This document shows positions 1 to 5,924 of a stretch of 5,924 nt of DNA, in pieces (the first letter of the stretch is position 1; each line of letters starts with the position of its first letter). Origin of the DNA: Armatimonadetes bacterium UBA5419. Its GTDB lineage: Bacteria; Armatimonadota; UBA10988. The translations under genes were made by a program, and so were the position numbers. The notes below the pieces were generated by a model. It was not told where the DNA came from. It worked only from the letters and a program-made list of their open reading frames with translations, and ran no database searches. The stretch lies in assembly GCA_002409445.1 (NCBI GenBank), contig DHNJ01000174.1, forward strand, positions 1-5,924, written 5' to 3'.

Positions 1-113
1 GCGGTCCCGGGCAGAGCTGCGGATTCTGCTTCCGGCCCAGCGAGCTGGGCTCGGTCTCGTCGCGGGCTAGCAGCCCGCGCCACAATCTGATGAGGGGGAC
101 CGAGAGCACCACC
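1..113 (-). other. Gene-free region after argC, rich in inverted repeats
   Basis: No coding region is supported here. On the leftward transcript it lies directly after the argC stop codon. It holds a perfect 8-bp stem (61-68 with 72-79, 3-base loop) and a 6-bp stem (35-40 with 45-50). There is also a 9-bp stem with one G-U pair (50-58 with 96-104) and a 7-bp stem (2-8 with 96-102). The last two cannot form together because both use 96-102. No T-run in the minus-strand sense follows any stem within the window, so a simple intrinsic terminator is not proven. It could be a 3' structured RNA, a leader of the next leftward gene beyond the window, or a dispersed intergenic repeat. Confidence 0.5.
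61..79 (-). terminator. Possible transcription-end hairpin downstream of argC
   Basis: Bases 61-68 (CGCGGGCT) and 72-79 (AGCCCGCG) are perfectly complementary around a 3-base loop, giving a very stable G+C-rich 8-bp stem. It begins 35 bases past the argC stop on the minus strand. The bases after it on that strand lack the U-tract of a classical intrinsic terminator. Its role could therefore be Rho-independent pausing, 3' end protection, or simply a palindromic repeat. Confidence 0.35.
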
Positions 114-1154
114 CTACGGATACTGCCCCCAATGGTCCAGGCCGAGGCCTTCGTCGAGGCCGAACATGACGTTCATGTTCTGCAGGGCGGAGCCGGCTTG
201 GCCCTTGACTAGGTTGTCTTCGGCGGCGGTGACGATCAGGGTGTTGGTGCGCTCGTTGACGTTGATCGCCAGGTCGCAGAAGTTGCTGCCGAGCACGGCG
301 CCGGTGCCGTGGCAGGTGCCGTCGTCGCTGATGCGGACGAAGCGGGAGCCAGCGTAGAACTCGCGGTAGGCCGCCCGCGCCTCGTCGGCGGTCAGCGGCT
401 GGGTCAGGCGGGCGTAGCAAGTGTCGAGGATGCCGCGGCTGGTCGGCACGAGGTGGGCGACAAAGGTTAGGTTGACCGGCGCCTCGGCCTGGCGGCTCAG
501 CTGCCACTCGATCTCGGGCGTGTGCTGGTGTTCGACGACGCGGTAGGCGGCGACGTTCTCGTTGGCGTGGGGGAAGTGGAAGCCGGGCTTGGGCGTCTTG
601 CCCGCGCCCGAGACGCCGGTCTTGCCGTCGACGACGATGCCCGTGGGCTCGATCAAGCCGAGCTTCAGCGCCGGGGCGAGCGCGAGGATCGCGCCGACCG
701 CGAAGCAGCCGATGTTGGCGACCAGGCGGGCGCCGGCGATCTGCTCGCGGTACAGCTCGGGCAGGCCGTAGACTGCCTCGGCCAGCAGGTCGGGGCTGGC
801 GTGGGGGCGGCCGTACCACTGCTCGTAGACGGCGGGGTCGGGGAAGCGGAAGTCGCCCGAGTAGTCGATGACGCGGATGTCCTGGTCGAGGTAAGCGCGG
901 GCCTCGTTCATGCCGACGCCGTTGGGTGTGGCGAAGAAGACGACGTCGGGCTTGGAGCGGTCGATCTCGCTACCGGCGACCTGCACGCGGAGGTCGCAGA
1001 AGCCGCGCAGATGGGGGTAGAACTCGTCGATCCGGCGGGTATCGTCAGCGCGGGCGACGAGCGAGGTGATCTCGGTCTGCGGGTGGCGCAGGAGGCCTTC
1101 GATGATACCCAAGCCACCGTACCCGGTAGCGCCAACGACTTTCGCGGTGATCAT
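114..1154 (-). CDS. argC: N-acetyl-gamma-glutamyl-phosphate reductase
   Basis: Predicted cytoplasmic enzyme that reduces N-acetyl-glutamyl-5-phosphate to the semialdehyde with NADPH in arginine biosynthesis. The 346-residue product matches the usual length of type-1 ArgC. It shows an N-terminal Rossmann motif (GATGYGG, residues 8-14), the nucleophile Cys150 in NIGC (147-150), SGAG (182-185), the His region EHQHTPEI (208-215, His209/His211), HLVPTSRGIL (234-243), and the C-terminal DNLVKGQAGSALQNMN signature (313-328). An ATG at 1232 is also in frame, but the one at 1154 is preferred: it begins right at the conserved strand, and its ATG overlaps the kinase TGA (ATGA), implying translational coupling. 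The upstream Shine-Dalgarno is weak (GAGCGAG). The catalytic loop is unusual: Ile replaces the common Pro before Gly-Cys, and FAVG replaces YPT. No other arg gene is visible, so a related semialdehyde-forming reductase is a less likely alternative. Confidence 0.93.
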   Translation of the reverse strand: MITAKVVGATGYGGLGIIEGLLRHPQTEITSLVARADDTRRIDEFYPHLRGFCDLRVQVAGSEIDRSKPDVVFFATPNGVGMNEARAYLDQDIRVIDYSGDFRFPDPAVYEQWYGRPHASPDLLAEAVYGLPELYREQIAGARLVANIGCFAVGAILALAPALKLGLIEPTGIVVDGKTGVSGAGKTPKPGFHFPHANENVAAYRVVEHQHTPEIEWQLSRQAEAPVNLTFVAHLVPTSRGILDTCYARLTQPLTADEARAAYREFYAGSRFVRISDDGTCHGTGAVLGSNFCDLAINVNERTNTLIVTAAEDNLVKGQAGSALQNMNVMFGLDEGLGLDHWGQYP

Positions 1155-2962
1155 AGCTGCTCGCTCGTTTCTGCCGGCGCGGGCGCCCGCCGGCCGGGGA
1201 TGATGAGGGTGAAGGTTGAGCCTTCGCCCCACTCGCTCTCGACGGTAATCTCGCCGCCCTGTTCGCGGATGATCTGGCGCACGACATCGAGCCCGAGACC
1301 GGTGCCAGTTTGGCCTTTGGTGGTGAAAAACGGCTGCCAGATGCGCTCGAGATGTTCGGGGCGGATGCCGCTGCCGTTGTCGATGACGCGGAGGATAATG
1401 TGGTCGTCCTCGAGCACGGCGGACAGGCGGATCTGCGGCGTGCGGCCGGTCAGCTCGCGGGTCGCGTCGCCGCCGTTGCGCAGGAGGTTCAACATGACTT
1501 GCTTGAACCGGTCGCGGTCGCCGCGGAACTCGAGTTGGTCGGCGCAGTCGTGCTGTAGGTCGATGCGGGCGAAGGAGGGGTCGTACTTGAGCAGGCGCAG
1601 GGTTTCCGAGAGCACGGGGGCCAGCTCGTGCCAGCCGCTGTCGCCGTGCAGCGGGCGGGCGTAGCCGCGCATGTCCTCGATGGTATCGCGCAGGCGCCAG
1701 CCCTCCTCGGCGATGGCCGAGACTAAGTCGTGGATGTCGGCGGGCGAGAGGGTGTCGAGCTGGTCGCGGACGGTCGCGGCGGCGCCGATGATGCCACCCA
1801 GCGTGTTGCGCATTTCGTGGGCCGCGGTACCCGCGACGCGGCCGGCCTCGGCCAGGCGGTCGCTGTGGAGCATGTGGGCCTGGGCCTCGTCGAGCCGGCG
1901 GTTGGCGCGGCCCAGCTCGCGGTGGACACGGCCGACGCGCTCGTACAGCTCGGCGTTGCGCACGGCGGCGGCGGCGTACTCGGCGAAGTTGAGCAGGACC
2001 TGCAGGTCGGCCTCGGGGAACTCGCCGGCCTCGCGGCGGTAGACGGTCAGCACGCCGACGACGAGATCGCCCTCGAGCAGCGGGGCGCAGAGCATGGCGC
2101 GGAGGTTGGCCGCGGCGTCCTGGGCACCGTAGATGCTGCGCGGGTCGCGGCTCATGTCGGCGACGTTCAGCGGCTGGCCGGTGGCCAGCACGGTGCCCGT
2201 CAGGCCGAGGCCGGCGCGGTGGGGCATGGCGGCGTAGGCGTCGGACACACCGCGATAGGCCCGCGTGCGCAGGACGCCGTCCTCGTCGAGCAGGCCGATC
2301 AGGCAGCCGTCGATGTTGAGGGTTGCGGGCAGCGAGTCGATCAGTGCCTCGAAGACCTGCTGTAGGTCGAGCGAGGCAGAGACCAGGCGGCCGATGCGCG
2401 CGAGCGTGGCCAGCCGCTGGGCCAAGCCCTCCCAGGCGGCGTGCTGCTCCTTGGAGGCGGCGAGCATGCTAAGGAAGCGGTAGCACAGCTGGGCGGCGAC
2501 GAAGAGCATCTGGGCGTCGCCAGGGAAGCAGGTCTCGGTCGCGGCGACCAGCTCGGCGGCGGTCACGTCCGAGCCGGCGACCAGCGCCTCGGCGCGCTCG
2601 AGGCTGAGCGGCCCGACGATGCGGCCGACGGCGCGGACCTCGGCGACAATGCGCCCGCGCACGGCGATCGGCAGGCGGAAGGCGAGCAGGCCCGACAGCG
2701 AGTCTTCGCTGAGGCGGACGCCGTCCTCGTCTTCGTGGCGCACGATCCAGCGGGTGCCGGCGGCGTCCGCCGCGGCGACGACGGGGAGGCGGTCGAGCAG
2801 TCTCGTGATCGGGCAGGAACCCTGCGGCGGCACGATGTCGTGGCCCTCGAGGTCGGTGGTGTGGACCTCGACGCGGATGGCTTGGTGGACCATACGCTGG
2901 ATGTCGCGCCACTCGGCCGGGGCGACCAACTGGCTAAAGACAGGATTATGCGGACCGCTCAT
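1151..2962 (-). CDS. Soluble sensor histidine kinase (PocR-like, GAF, HisKA, HATPase_c)
   Basis: A 603-residue two-component sensor kinase with no signal peptide or membrane segment, so probably cytoplasmic. Residues about 10-168 resemble a PocR-type ligand-binding domain (DLEG at 37-40, Cys50, and FRLPIAVRGRIV at 95-106). Residues about 196-342 form a GAF domain, and 343-375 look like a coiled-coil linker. The HisKA helix carries the phospho-acceptor His382 in AAHEMRN. The ATPase domain has an N box (QVMLNLLRNGGDA, 488-500), G1 DNGSGI (528-533), F box PFFTTK (544-549) and G2 GTGLGL (553-558). The N box has Gly497 where Ala is common; otherwise the catalytic set is complete. No receiver domain is fused, and no response regulator lies in the window. 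It starts 15 bases after the oxidoreductase stop with only a weak CGAG Shine-Dalgarno, and its TGA overlaps the argC ATG. The ligand is unknown; the PocR assignment is tentative, the kinase assignment firm. Confidence 0.93.
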   Translation of the reverse strand: MSGPHNPVFSQLVAPAEWRDIQRMVHQAIRVEVHTTDLEGHDIVPPQGSCPITRLLDRLPVVAAADAAGTRWIVRHEDEDGVRLSEDSLSGLLAFRLPIAVRGRIVAEVRAVGRIVGPLSLERAEALVAGSDVTAAELVAATETCFPGDAQMLFVAAQLCYRFLSMLAASKEQHAAWEGLAQRLATLARIGRLVSASLDLQQVFEALIDSLPATLNIDGCLIGLLDEDGVLRTRAYRGVSDAYAAMPHRAGLGLTGTVLATGQPLNVADMSRDPRSIYGAQDAAANLRAMLCAPLLEGDLVVGVLTVYRREAGEFPEADLQVLLNFAEYAAAAVRNAELYERVGRVHRELGRANRRLDEAQAHMLHSDRLAEAGRVAGTAAHEMRNTLGGIIGAAATVRDQLDTLSPADIHDLVSAIAEEGWRLRDTIEDMRGYARPLHGDSGWHELAPVLSETLRLLKYDPSFARIDLQHDCADQLEFRGDRDRFKQVMLNLLRNGGDATRELTGRTPQIRLSAVLEDDHIILRVIDNGSGIRPEHLERIWQPFFTTKGQTGTGLGLDVVRQIIREQGGEITVESEWGEGSTFTLIIPGRRAPAPAETSEQL

Positions 2963-2977
2963 ACACTGCGCTCGAGA

Positions 2978-4000
2978 TCAGCTTGTTTCCACATCCTGGG
3001 CCTGTCCGCTGACCGCGGCCTCCCAGCCAGCTTCCATGATCGCCTGCGCGCGCAGGGCGACCTGGGCGTCGAGGATGCCTGCCGGCTCGCACTCGCCGGC
3101 CAACAGCGCGCCGAGGTAGGCGCCGAGGCTGGCCAGGTGGGCGGGCGGTGCGGGCACCTCGACCCACTCGCCCGCGGGCTGGTCGACGGTCGAGATGCGG
3201 ATCTTGTTGCCGTAGGGCTCGATCAGCGCCTCGGCGCAGTGGAACAGGCCGCGCTTGGGCGGGTCGGCGGAAATCTGGGTCCAGCTGGCCTCCACCTGGC
3301 CGAACGCGCCGTCGTAGCTGAGCAGCAGGACGGCGTTGTCGGCGCCGACCGACTGGGTCTTGAGCAGGCGGTCGGCGTAGCCCACGACGCTCTCGGGCGT
3401 GCCCAGGAGCCATGCGCAGACCGCCGCGCCGTAGCAGGTGTAGTCGGTGAACGCTCCGTGGCCGCACTCGGCGTCGTTGTAGAGCCAGTCGATGAATTGC
3501 CGGCTGCAGCCGACGCTCTCGGGGCCGTTGTGCGATGAACGCCAGCGGACCTGCCAGAGCTTGCCATATTGGCCCGAGCGGGCCAGGTCGGCGGCGGCCC
3601 AGAGCGCGGGCTCCCAGCAGATGGGCCAGTTGACGATCAGCTTGACCCCGGCTTCCTCGGCCGCGGCGACCATGCGGCGGCCACCGGCGAGGTCGTTGGC
3701 CAGGGGCTTCTCGACGATCACGTGGCAGCCGTGGCTGGTGGCTTCCTCGACCAGGTCGACCGACTCGGCATTGGAGCCGCAGACCAGCGCGACGTCGGGG
3801 TAGTGGTCGTGGAGCAGGCGGTGGCGGTCGTCGACGACATCGGCGGTCGGCACGCGCTCCATGAGCCGCGCGCGCAGTTCGGGGTCGACGTCCCAGCCGG
3901 CGACGATCTGGACCTGCGGGTTGGCTTGCAGGTTCGGAATGTTGCCCCAGACATGGTCGTGCGACAACCCCAACACCACCACACGAATCGGCTCGGCCAT
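2978..4000 (-). CDS. Gfo/Idh/MocA-family NAD(P)-dependent oxidoreductase
   Basis: A 340-residue predicted cytoplasmic dehydrogenase of the Gfo/Idh/MocA superfamily, whose members mostly oxidise sugars, inositols or related hydroxy compounds. An N-terminal Rossmann fold (about 5-120) begins VVVLGLSHDHVWG, and the family's EKP motif is at 97-99 (VIVEKPLAND). The C-terminal alpha/beta domain holds the third signature as GHGAFTDYTCYGA (180-192). Two departures are visible. The nucleotide-binding turn is GLSHDH rather than the usual GxGxxG. The usual D-x-G-x-H-x-x-D is D186-YTC-Y190 with Tyr at the His position and Ala at the second Asp. This CYGA form occurs in some subfamilies from memory, so it need not mean loss of activity. 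Length is normal. The start is fixed by a strong AGGAGG five bases upstream. It is the first gene of the leftward cluster. The substrate cannot be told from sequence. Confidence 0.88.
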   Translation of the reverse strand: MAEPIRVVVLGLSHDHVWGNIPNLQANPQVQIVAGWDVDPELRARLMERVPTADVVDDRHRLLHDHYPDVALVCGSNAESVDLVEEATSHGCHVIVEKPLANDLAGGRRMVAAAEEAGVKLIVNWPICWEPALWAAADLARSGQYGKLWQVRWRSSHNGPESVGCSRQFIDWLYNDAECGHGAFTDYTCYGAAVCAWLLGTPESVVGYADRLLKTQSVGADNAVLLLSYDGAFGQVEASWTQISADPPKRGLFHCAEALIEPYGNKIRISTVDQPAGEWVEVPAPPAHLASLGAYLGALLAGECEPAGILDAQVALRAQAIMEAGWEAAVSGQAQDVETS

Positions 4001-4003
4001 GGC

Positions 4004-4011
4004 TTCCTCCT
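4004..4011 (-). promoter_or_regulatory. Strong ribosome binding site of the oxidoreductase
   Basis: On the minus strand this reads AGGAGGAA, with the AGGAGG core ending five bases before the ATG at 4000. It is the only strong Shine-Dalgarno seen in the window and supports that start codon. The downstream genes of the cluster have weak sites and probably rely on coupling. Confidence 0.8.
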
Positions 4012-4073
4012 GGTTCCACCTAGCATCCTAACCGTACCACAACCGGCCGCGCGCGAGGTAGGCCGTGCGGTGC

Positions 4074-4101
4074 ATTCTTGGTAACGTTCGCCTGAACACA
4101 A
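4074..4101 (-). promoter_or_regulatory. Candidate leftward promoter for the oxidoreductase-kinase-argC cluster
   Basis: Reading the minus strand, TTGTGT (4101-4096) could be a -35 element and AAGAAT (4079-4074) a -10 element, with a 16-base spacer. The -35 matches 3 of 6 consensus bases and the -10 matches 4 of 6. Transcription would start near 4067, giving a leader of about 65 bases. It lies in the AT-richer part of the gap, but matches of this quality arise by chance and the organism's promoter consensus is unknown. Confidence 0.22.
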
Positions 4102-4102
4102 G

Positions 4103-4120
4103 CATACCTATGGTAGGATG
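4103..4120. promoter_or_regulatory. Imperfect dyad, possible operator between divergent promoters
   Basis: The sequence CAT-a-CCTA-TGG-TAGG-ATG is an inverted repeat with one bulged A. It lies just upstream of the candidate leftward -35 element and overlaps the candidate rightward -10. A third copy of the half-site, CATCCTA, lies at 4024-4030. The position suits a regulator controlling one or both clusters, but no regulator gene is visible to pair with it. Confidence 0.3.
4111..4119 (+). promoter_or_regulatory. Candidate extended -10 for the PIN/TRAM-ispD cluster
   Basis: TGGTAGGAT fits the extended -10 pattern TGnTATAAT, with 4 of 6 matches in the hexamer. No convincing -35 lies at the right distance, as allowed for extended -10 promoters. 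The leader to the ATG at 4260 would be about 130 bases. This is a weak call. Confidence 0.18.
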
Positions 4121-4259
4121 AGCGATCGCGCCGCGGGCGCTGGGTGGGCTGACCGGCTGCAACCTCCGCGCGCGCCGCGTCGTCACACAGTTAACGCCGA
4201 GCTAGTGGCGGAAACAGTGCTAGTTTGGTCGTTTAGAAGCTCACGAAGGTTGTACCTGC

Positions 4260-5495
4260 ATGTCCGATAGACCCGTGCCCAAGACGAGTGTCGCCGAGAG
4301 TGCCACCGCGCCGCGGCCCCTGCTGCCCGCGGGCACGGCCGGCGGCGCGCATCCGCCGCTGCGCGTGCGCGACTACATCGACCGCCGCTCGGTGCAGGTC
4401 GGCTTCACGATGGCCATGATGGTCACCGGCGCGGTGCTCGGCTACATGGTCGGGGTCTGGTACGCGACGGTCGTCGGCGCACGCTACGACGCCAACCCCA
4501 GCTACTGGCTGTTCAACGTCGTCTGCATCGCCGTGCTCGGTTCGCTGCTCGGCTTCCTGCTCTCGTCCACGCTCTTCCGCCAGCTGATCGGCCTGCTCCC
4601 GCGCATCGAGCAGAGCGCGATCGAGGACCGCATCGCCGGCGTCTTCGGTGTCGTGCTGGGCCTGGTCGTCGCCGTGCTGGTCTCGCCGCTGGTCGGTAAG
4701 ATCCCCAAGGTCGGCAGCATCCTGGTCTGGCTAGCTTACCTTTTCTCGGTCTTCTTCGGGCTCATCGTGGGCATCTCGATGAAGAAAGAGTTGGTCCGGA
4801 TGTTTTCGAATCCGGCCCGCGACGAGCCGGTCGGCCCCGCCGTGACGCACGGGGCGGTGCCGAAGCTGATGGACACCAACGTCATCATCGACGGCCGTAT
4901 CCTCGAGGTGCTGCAGGCGGGCTTCCTCGAGGGCGAGCTGATCGTCCCGCAGTTCGTGCTGGATGAGTTGCACGCGATCGCCGACTCGGCCGACGAGCTC
5001 AAGCGCGCCCGCGGGCGCCGGGGGCTGGACCTGCTCAACCGGCTGAAGGAAGAGGTCGAGGGCTTCCGCGTGCTCAAGCCGCGCGACTACGCCGTGCCGG
5101 TCAACGACGTGCACGGGGTCGATGGCAAGCTGGTCAAGCTGGCCTCGGCGATGGACGCCTGGCTGCTGACCAACGACTTCAACCTGGCCAAGGTCGCCGA
5201 GGTGCAGAACATCCGCGTGCTCAACGTCAACCGCCTGGCCATCGCGCTCAAGCCGGTGGTCATGGCTGGCGAGGAGCTGCGGGTCAACATCATCCGCCAG
5301 GGCCGCGACCCCGGCCAGGGTGTGGCCTACCTTGACGACGGGACGATGGTCGTGGTCGAGGAGGCGGACCACAAGATCGGCCGCGTGGTCGATGTCGTGG
5401 TCTCGTCGATGTTGCAGACGGTGGCCGGCAAGATGATCTTCGCGACGCTGAAGGAAAATGGCGGCGCGGGCGGCCGGGGCCCAGCGCCGCGATGA
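4260..5495 (+). CDS. PIN/TRAM-domain integral membrane protein (YacL type)
   Basis: A 411-residue protein of the PIN/TRAM family typified by Bacillus YacL, whose cellular role is not well established. A Pro/Ala-rich, probably disordered tail (1-34) precedes four hydrophobic helices at about 47-69, 83-105, 126-146 and 151-172, so the protein should sit in the cytoplasmic membrane. The PIN nuclease-like domain (about 200-325) opens with KLMDTNVIIDGRI. It keeps the acidic metal-binding set: Asp205, Glu236 (VLDELH), Asp288 (HGVDGK) and Asp306 (LLTNDF). A TRAM RNA-binding-type domain (about 336-398) follows, then a short Gly/Pro tail. The intact acidic residues suggest active RNA cleavage, by inference. 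The ATG has a modest GAAGG ten bases upstream (4245-4249). The TGA overlaps the ispD ATG. Linkage to ispD is common for this family, which makes the assignment firmer. It is not a toxin: no antitoxin neighbours it, and the membrane and TRAM parts are absent from VapC. Confidence 0.92.
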   Translation: MSDRPVPKTSVAESATAPRPLLPAGTAGGAHPPLRVRDYIDRRSVQVGFTMAMMVTGAVLGYMVGVWYATVVGARYDANPSYWLFNVVCIAVLGSLLGFLLSSTLFRQLIGLLPRIEQSAIEDRIAGVFGVVLGLVVAVLVSPLVGKIPKVGSILVWLAYLFSVFFGLIVGISMKKELVRMFSNPARDEPVGPAVTHGAVPKLMDTNVIIDGRILEVLQAGFLEGELIVPQFVLDELHAIADSADELKRARGRRGLDLLNRLKEEVEGFRVLKPRDYAVPVNDVHGVDGKLVKLASAMDAWLLTNDFNLAKVAEVQNIRVLNVNRLAIALKPVVMAGEELRVNIIRQGRDPGQGVAYLDDGTMVVVEEADHKIGRVVDVVVSSMLQTVAGKMIFATLKENGGAGGRGPAPR

Positions 5496-5924
5496 CCGCC
5501 GGGCTAGACCTCGCGCGCTGCGCCGTCGTCTTGCCGGCGGCGGGCAGCGGTCAGCGCGCCGGCGCCGGCCGCAACAAGCTCCTCGTCCCCCTCCGCGGTG
5601 AGCCGCTCCTGCTCCACACCCTGCGCGTCGTGGCCGCGGTCGGTGCGGGCCAGGTGGTCCTCGTTTGCCGCGATGATGAGCGCGCGACGATGGCCGGCCT
5701 GGCCGCGGCCGCCGGCCTCGCGGTGACCTGGGCCACGGGCGGCGCGACCCGTGCGGAGTCGGTGGCCAACGGCCTGGCCGCGCTCGCGCCCGAGATCGAA
5801 CTGGTCGCGGTGCATGACGCCGCGCGGCCGCTGGTCGAGCCGGCGCTGTTCTGGGCCACGCTGGCCGACGCCGCGGCGACCGGCAGCGGCATCGCCGCGC
5901 TGCCCATCGCCGACACGCTGCGCC
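5492..5924 (+). CDS. ispD: 2-C-methyl-D-erythritol 4-phosphate cytidylyltransferase, 5' part only
   Basis: The first 144 codons are present, and the frame is open at the right edge, so the gene is cut by the window rather than broken. The enzyme joins CTP and 2-C-methyl-D-erythritol 4-phosphate into the CDP derivative in the MEP route to isoprenoids, in the cytoplasm. Visible signatures are the CTP-binding loop VLPAAGSGQR (13-22) with Lys29, GGATRAESV (83-91), VHDAARPLV (107-115) and ALPIADTLR (136-144). The family is usually about 220-240 residues, so roughly 60% is seen. Its ATG overlaps the upstream TGA as ATGA, and no clear Shine-Dalgarno precedes it, so translation is probably coupled to the PIN/TRAM gene. 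In many bacteria ispF comes next, but that would be outside the window. Confidence 0.93.
   Translation, partial: MTAGLDLARCAVVLPAAGSGQRAGAGRNKLLVPLRGEPLLLHTLRVVAAVGAGQVVLVCRDDERATMAGLAAAAGLAVTWATGGATRAESVANGLAALAPEIELVAVHDAARPLVEPALFWATLADAAATGSGIAALPIADTLR

Noticed and set aside
1..16. T-box-like motif (minus strand GGGACCGC at the window edge)
   Set aside because: It resembles the end of the T-box consensus, but the UGG-containing bulge and any recognisable specifier stem are missing.
1155..1232. N-terminal extension of ArgC from the ATG at 1232
   Set aside because: The extra 26 residues are Arg/His/Pro-rich and unlike the family. They would overlap the kinase by about 80 bases, while the ATG at 1154 gives an ATGA junction and the normal length.
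522..1664. Long plus-strand open frame of 380 codons opposite argC and the kinase
   Set aside because: It spans two well-supported minus-strand genes, has low-complexity Ala/Gly/Asp/Val composition and no recognisable domain. It is an antisense by-product of high-GC codon use.
2441..3538. Long plus-strand open frame of 365 codons opposite the kinase and oxidoreductase
   Set aside because: It crosses a gene boundary on the other strand and shows no motif, only GC-driven composition.
2946..4019. Minus-strand open frame of 357 codons overlapping the oxidoreductase
   Set aside because: It is Arg/Pro-rich frame-shifted text over a gene whose own frame carries the EKP and Rossmann motifs and a strong ribosome binding site.
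4122..4129. GCGATCGC octamer, as in the cyanobacterial HIP1 repeat
   Set aside because: I noticed it only as this single copy and nothing else points to a cyanobacterium; a single 8-base palindrome is expected by chance in GC-rich DNA.
4860..5240. PIN domain as a VapC-type toxin
   Set aside because: The PIN domain is fused to four membrane helices and a TRAM domain, and no small antitoxin gene precedes it.

Overview
The window is GC-rich bacterial DNA, judged by eye from the strong G/C bias at third codon positions. It carries two divergent gene clusters separated by a short AT-richer gap at about 4001-4259. There is no tRNA, rRNA, CRISPR array, insertion sequence or phage gene. The organism cannot be named. 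A YacL-type PIN/TRAM membrane protein directly followed by ispD is an arrangement known from Firmicutes and other Terrabacteria-like phyla. The GC-rich codon use and the 'CYGA'-type Gfo/Idh/MocA oxidoreductase would fit Armatimonadota, Chloroflexota or Planctomycetota. That placement is a low-confidence inference.

Leftward cluster (minus strand, read from 4000 down to 114): a Gfo/Idh/MocA-family oxidoreductase, then 15 bases later a soluble sensor histidine kinase (PocR-like sensor, GAF, HisKA, HATPase_c). The kinase stop codon overlaps the argC start codon in an ATGA. This looks like one operon driven from the gap. It combines a probable carbohydrate-type dehydrogenase, a cytoplasmic signalling kinase with no response regulator in view, and an arginine biosynthesis enzyme. 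Downstream of argC, bases 1-113 hold no gene but a dense set of inverted repeats, two of which compete for the same segment.

Rightward cluster (plus strand, 4260 to the window end): a four-helix membrane protein with a C-terminal PIN nuclease-like domain and a TRAM domain, then ispD of the MEP isoprenoid pathway. These are also joined by an ATGA overlap. ispD runs off the right edge of the window.

The gap between the clusters must hold both promoters. It contains three copies of a CATCCTA-type motif, two of them forming an imperfect dyad between weak divergent promoter candidates. No clearly new biological system is visible. The points most worth a second look are the orphan kinase coupled to argC, the altered active-site motifs in ArgC and the oxidoreductase, and the structured DNA after argC.
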